The position numbers and the translations under genes are program-made. This document shows positions 63,748 through 64,000 of a DNA stretch of 64,000 nt, in pieces (within the stretch, counting starts at the first letter, position 1; every line of letters starts with the position of its first letter). The notes under the pieces are model-generated. The model saw only the letters and a program-made list of their open reading frames with translations, did no database searches and was not told the DNA's origin. The stretch comes from Pseudomonas sp. TH31 (GTDB taxonomy: Bacteria; Pseudomonadota; Gammaproteobacteria; Pseudomonadales; Pseudomonadaceae), in contig NZ_JAEKEZ010000033.1 in assembly GCF_016650815.1 (NCBI RefSeq), positions 248,001 to 312,000 of the forward strand, read 5' to 3'.

Positions 63748-64000
63748 GTGACGAGCCATTACACAAAAACGGACAAACCGCCCGCGCTCGAAGTCATTCT
63801 CAACGAGCCCCAGCACAGCTTTCGCTGGTATCAGCATGACTATCCCTTCGATCTGGCGCGCTGGAATCATCATCCCGAGTTCGAGATCCACCTGATTCGC
63901 GAAGGCAGCGGTCGGCTGTTGGCGGGTGATTACATTGGCCTGTTCGAGGCCGGCCATGTGGCGCTGATCGGGCCGGGGCTGCCACATGACTGGATCAGCG
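63748..64000 (+). CDS. mtlR: AraC-family mannitol regulator (3' partial)
   Basis: Reads from GTG 63748 (VTSHYTKTDKPPALEVILNE) to the window edge without a stop; 84 codons are seen. The N-terminal cupin-like effector domain is visible (FRWYQHDYPFDLARWNHHPE; EIHLIREGSGRLL; HVALIGPGLPHDWIS), matching the MtlR/AraC activators of polyol operons. The DNA-binding domain lies beyond the window. It is divergent from mtlE. Confidence 0.82.
   Translation, partial: MTSHYTKTDKPPALEVILNEPQHSFRWYQHDYPFDLARWNHHPEFEIHLIREGSGRLLAGDYIGLFEAGHVALIGPGLPHDWIS

Overview
This window looks like a chromosomal segment of a Pseudomonas of the fluorescens type. The evidence is the uvrC-pgsA-tRNA-Gly(GCC) order, Pseudomonas-style REP palindromes, a HutC-type operator beside hutU, a mannitol-type binding protein facing an AraC regulator, and overall protein similarity. 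This is recognition from memory; no search was run.

Layout. 1-2.3 kb: end of uvrC, pgsA and tRNA-Gly. 2.4-17 kb: a tad/Flp pilus locus. An AraC-type regulator with a degenerate receiver domain faces two tandem flp pilin genes, followed by prepilin peptidase, an AAA+ ATPase, rcpC, tadG, tadE, tadF, tadZ, tadA, tadB and tadC on the plus strand. A convergent minus-strand group carries rcpA, tadD and a DUF3613 protein. 17-21 kb: two halovibrin-like secreted proteins, each frameshifted. 21.2-26.4 kb: an fdsGBAD NAD-dependent formate dehydrogenase operon. 26.8-39 kb: an outer-membrane barrel protein, then a compact lipid/polyketide-like cluster: SRPBCC protein; KS-CLF-hotdog-hotdog megasynthase; tandem ACP protein; FAD monooxygenase; HAD phosphatase; AMP ligase; extended SDR; divergent TetR. 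39.5-45.2 kb: sucrose use (porin, permease, hydrolase, LacI repressor). 45.4-53.7 kb: a basic amino-acid/histidine-type ABC transporter, urocanate hydratase, a histidine-ammonia-lyase homologue lacking the cofactor-forming Ala-Ser-Gly, and a LysR regulator. 54-60.1 kb: a LuxR/LuxI quorum-sensing pair followed by an unknown 291-aa protein, a cysteine desulfurase, a D-Ala-D-Ala-ligase-like ATP-grasp enzyme and an EamA exporter. 60.3-64 kb: small conserved genes, a polyol SDR dehydrogenase, a mannitol-type binding protein and the start of its AraC regulator.

The two best candidates for undescribed systems are the quorum-sensing operon (55.2-60.1 kb), which looks like a self-contained small-molecule pathway with its own signal, sulfur donor, ligase and exporter, and the 27.6-39 kb cluster, whose core enzyme has the domain order of a PUFA synthase subunit but AfsA-like hotdog domains.

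Sequence-quality caution: at least seven genes between 18 and 60 kb are split at points where adding one G or C to a short G/C tract restores a continuous, homologous protein. One more (the ketosynthase) is restored by removing one A/T. This looks more like systematic base-calling loss than real gene decay, so the split genes are described as whole functional units with the break marked.
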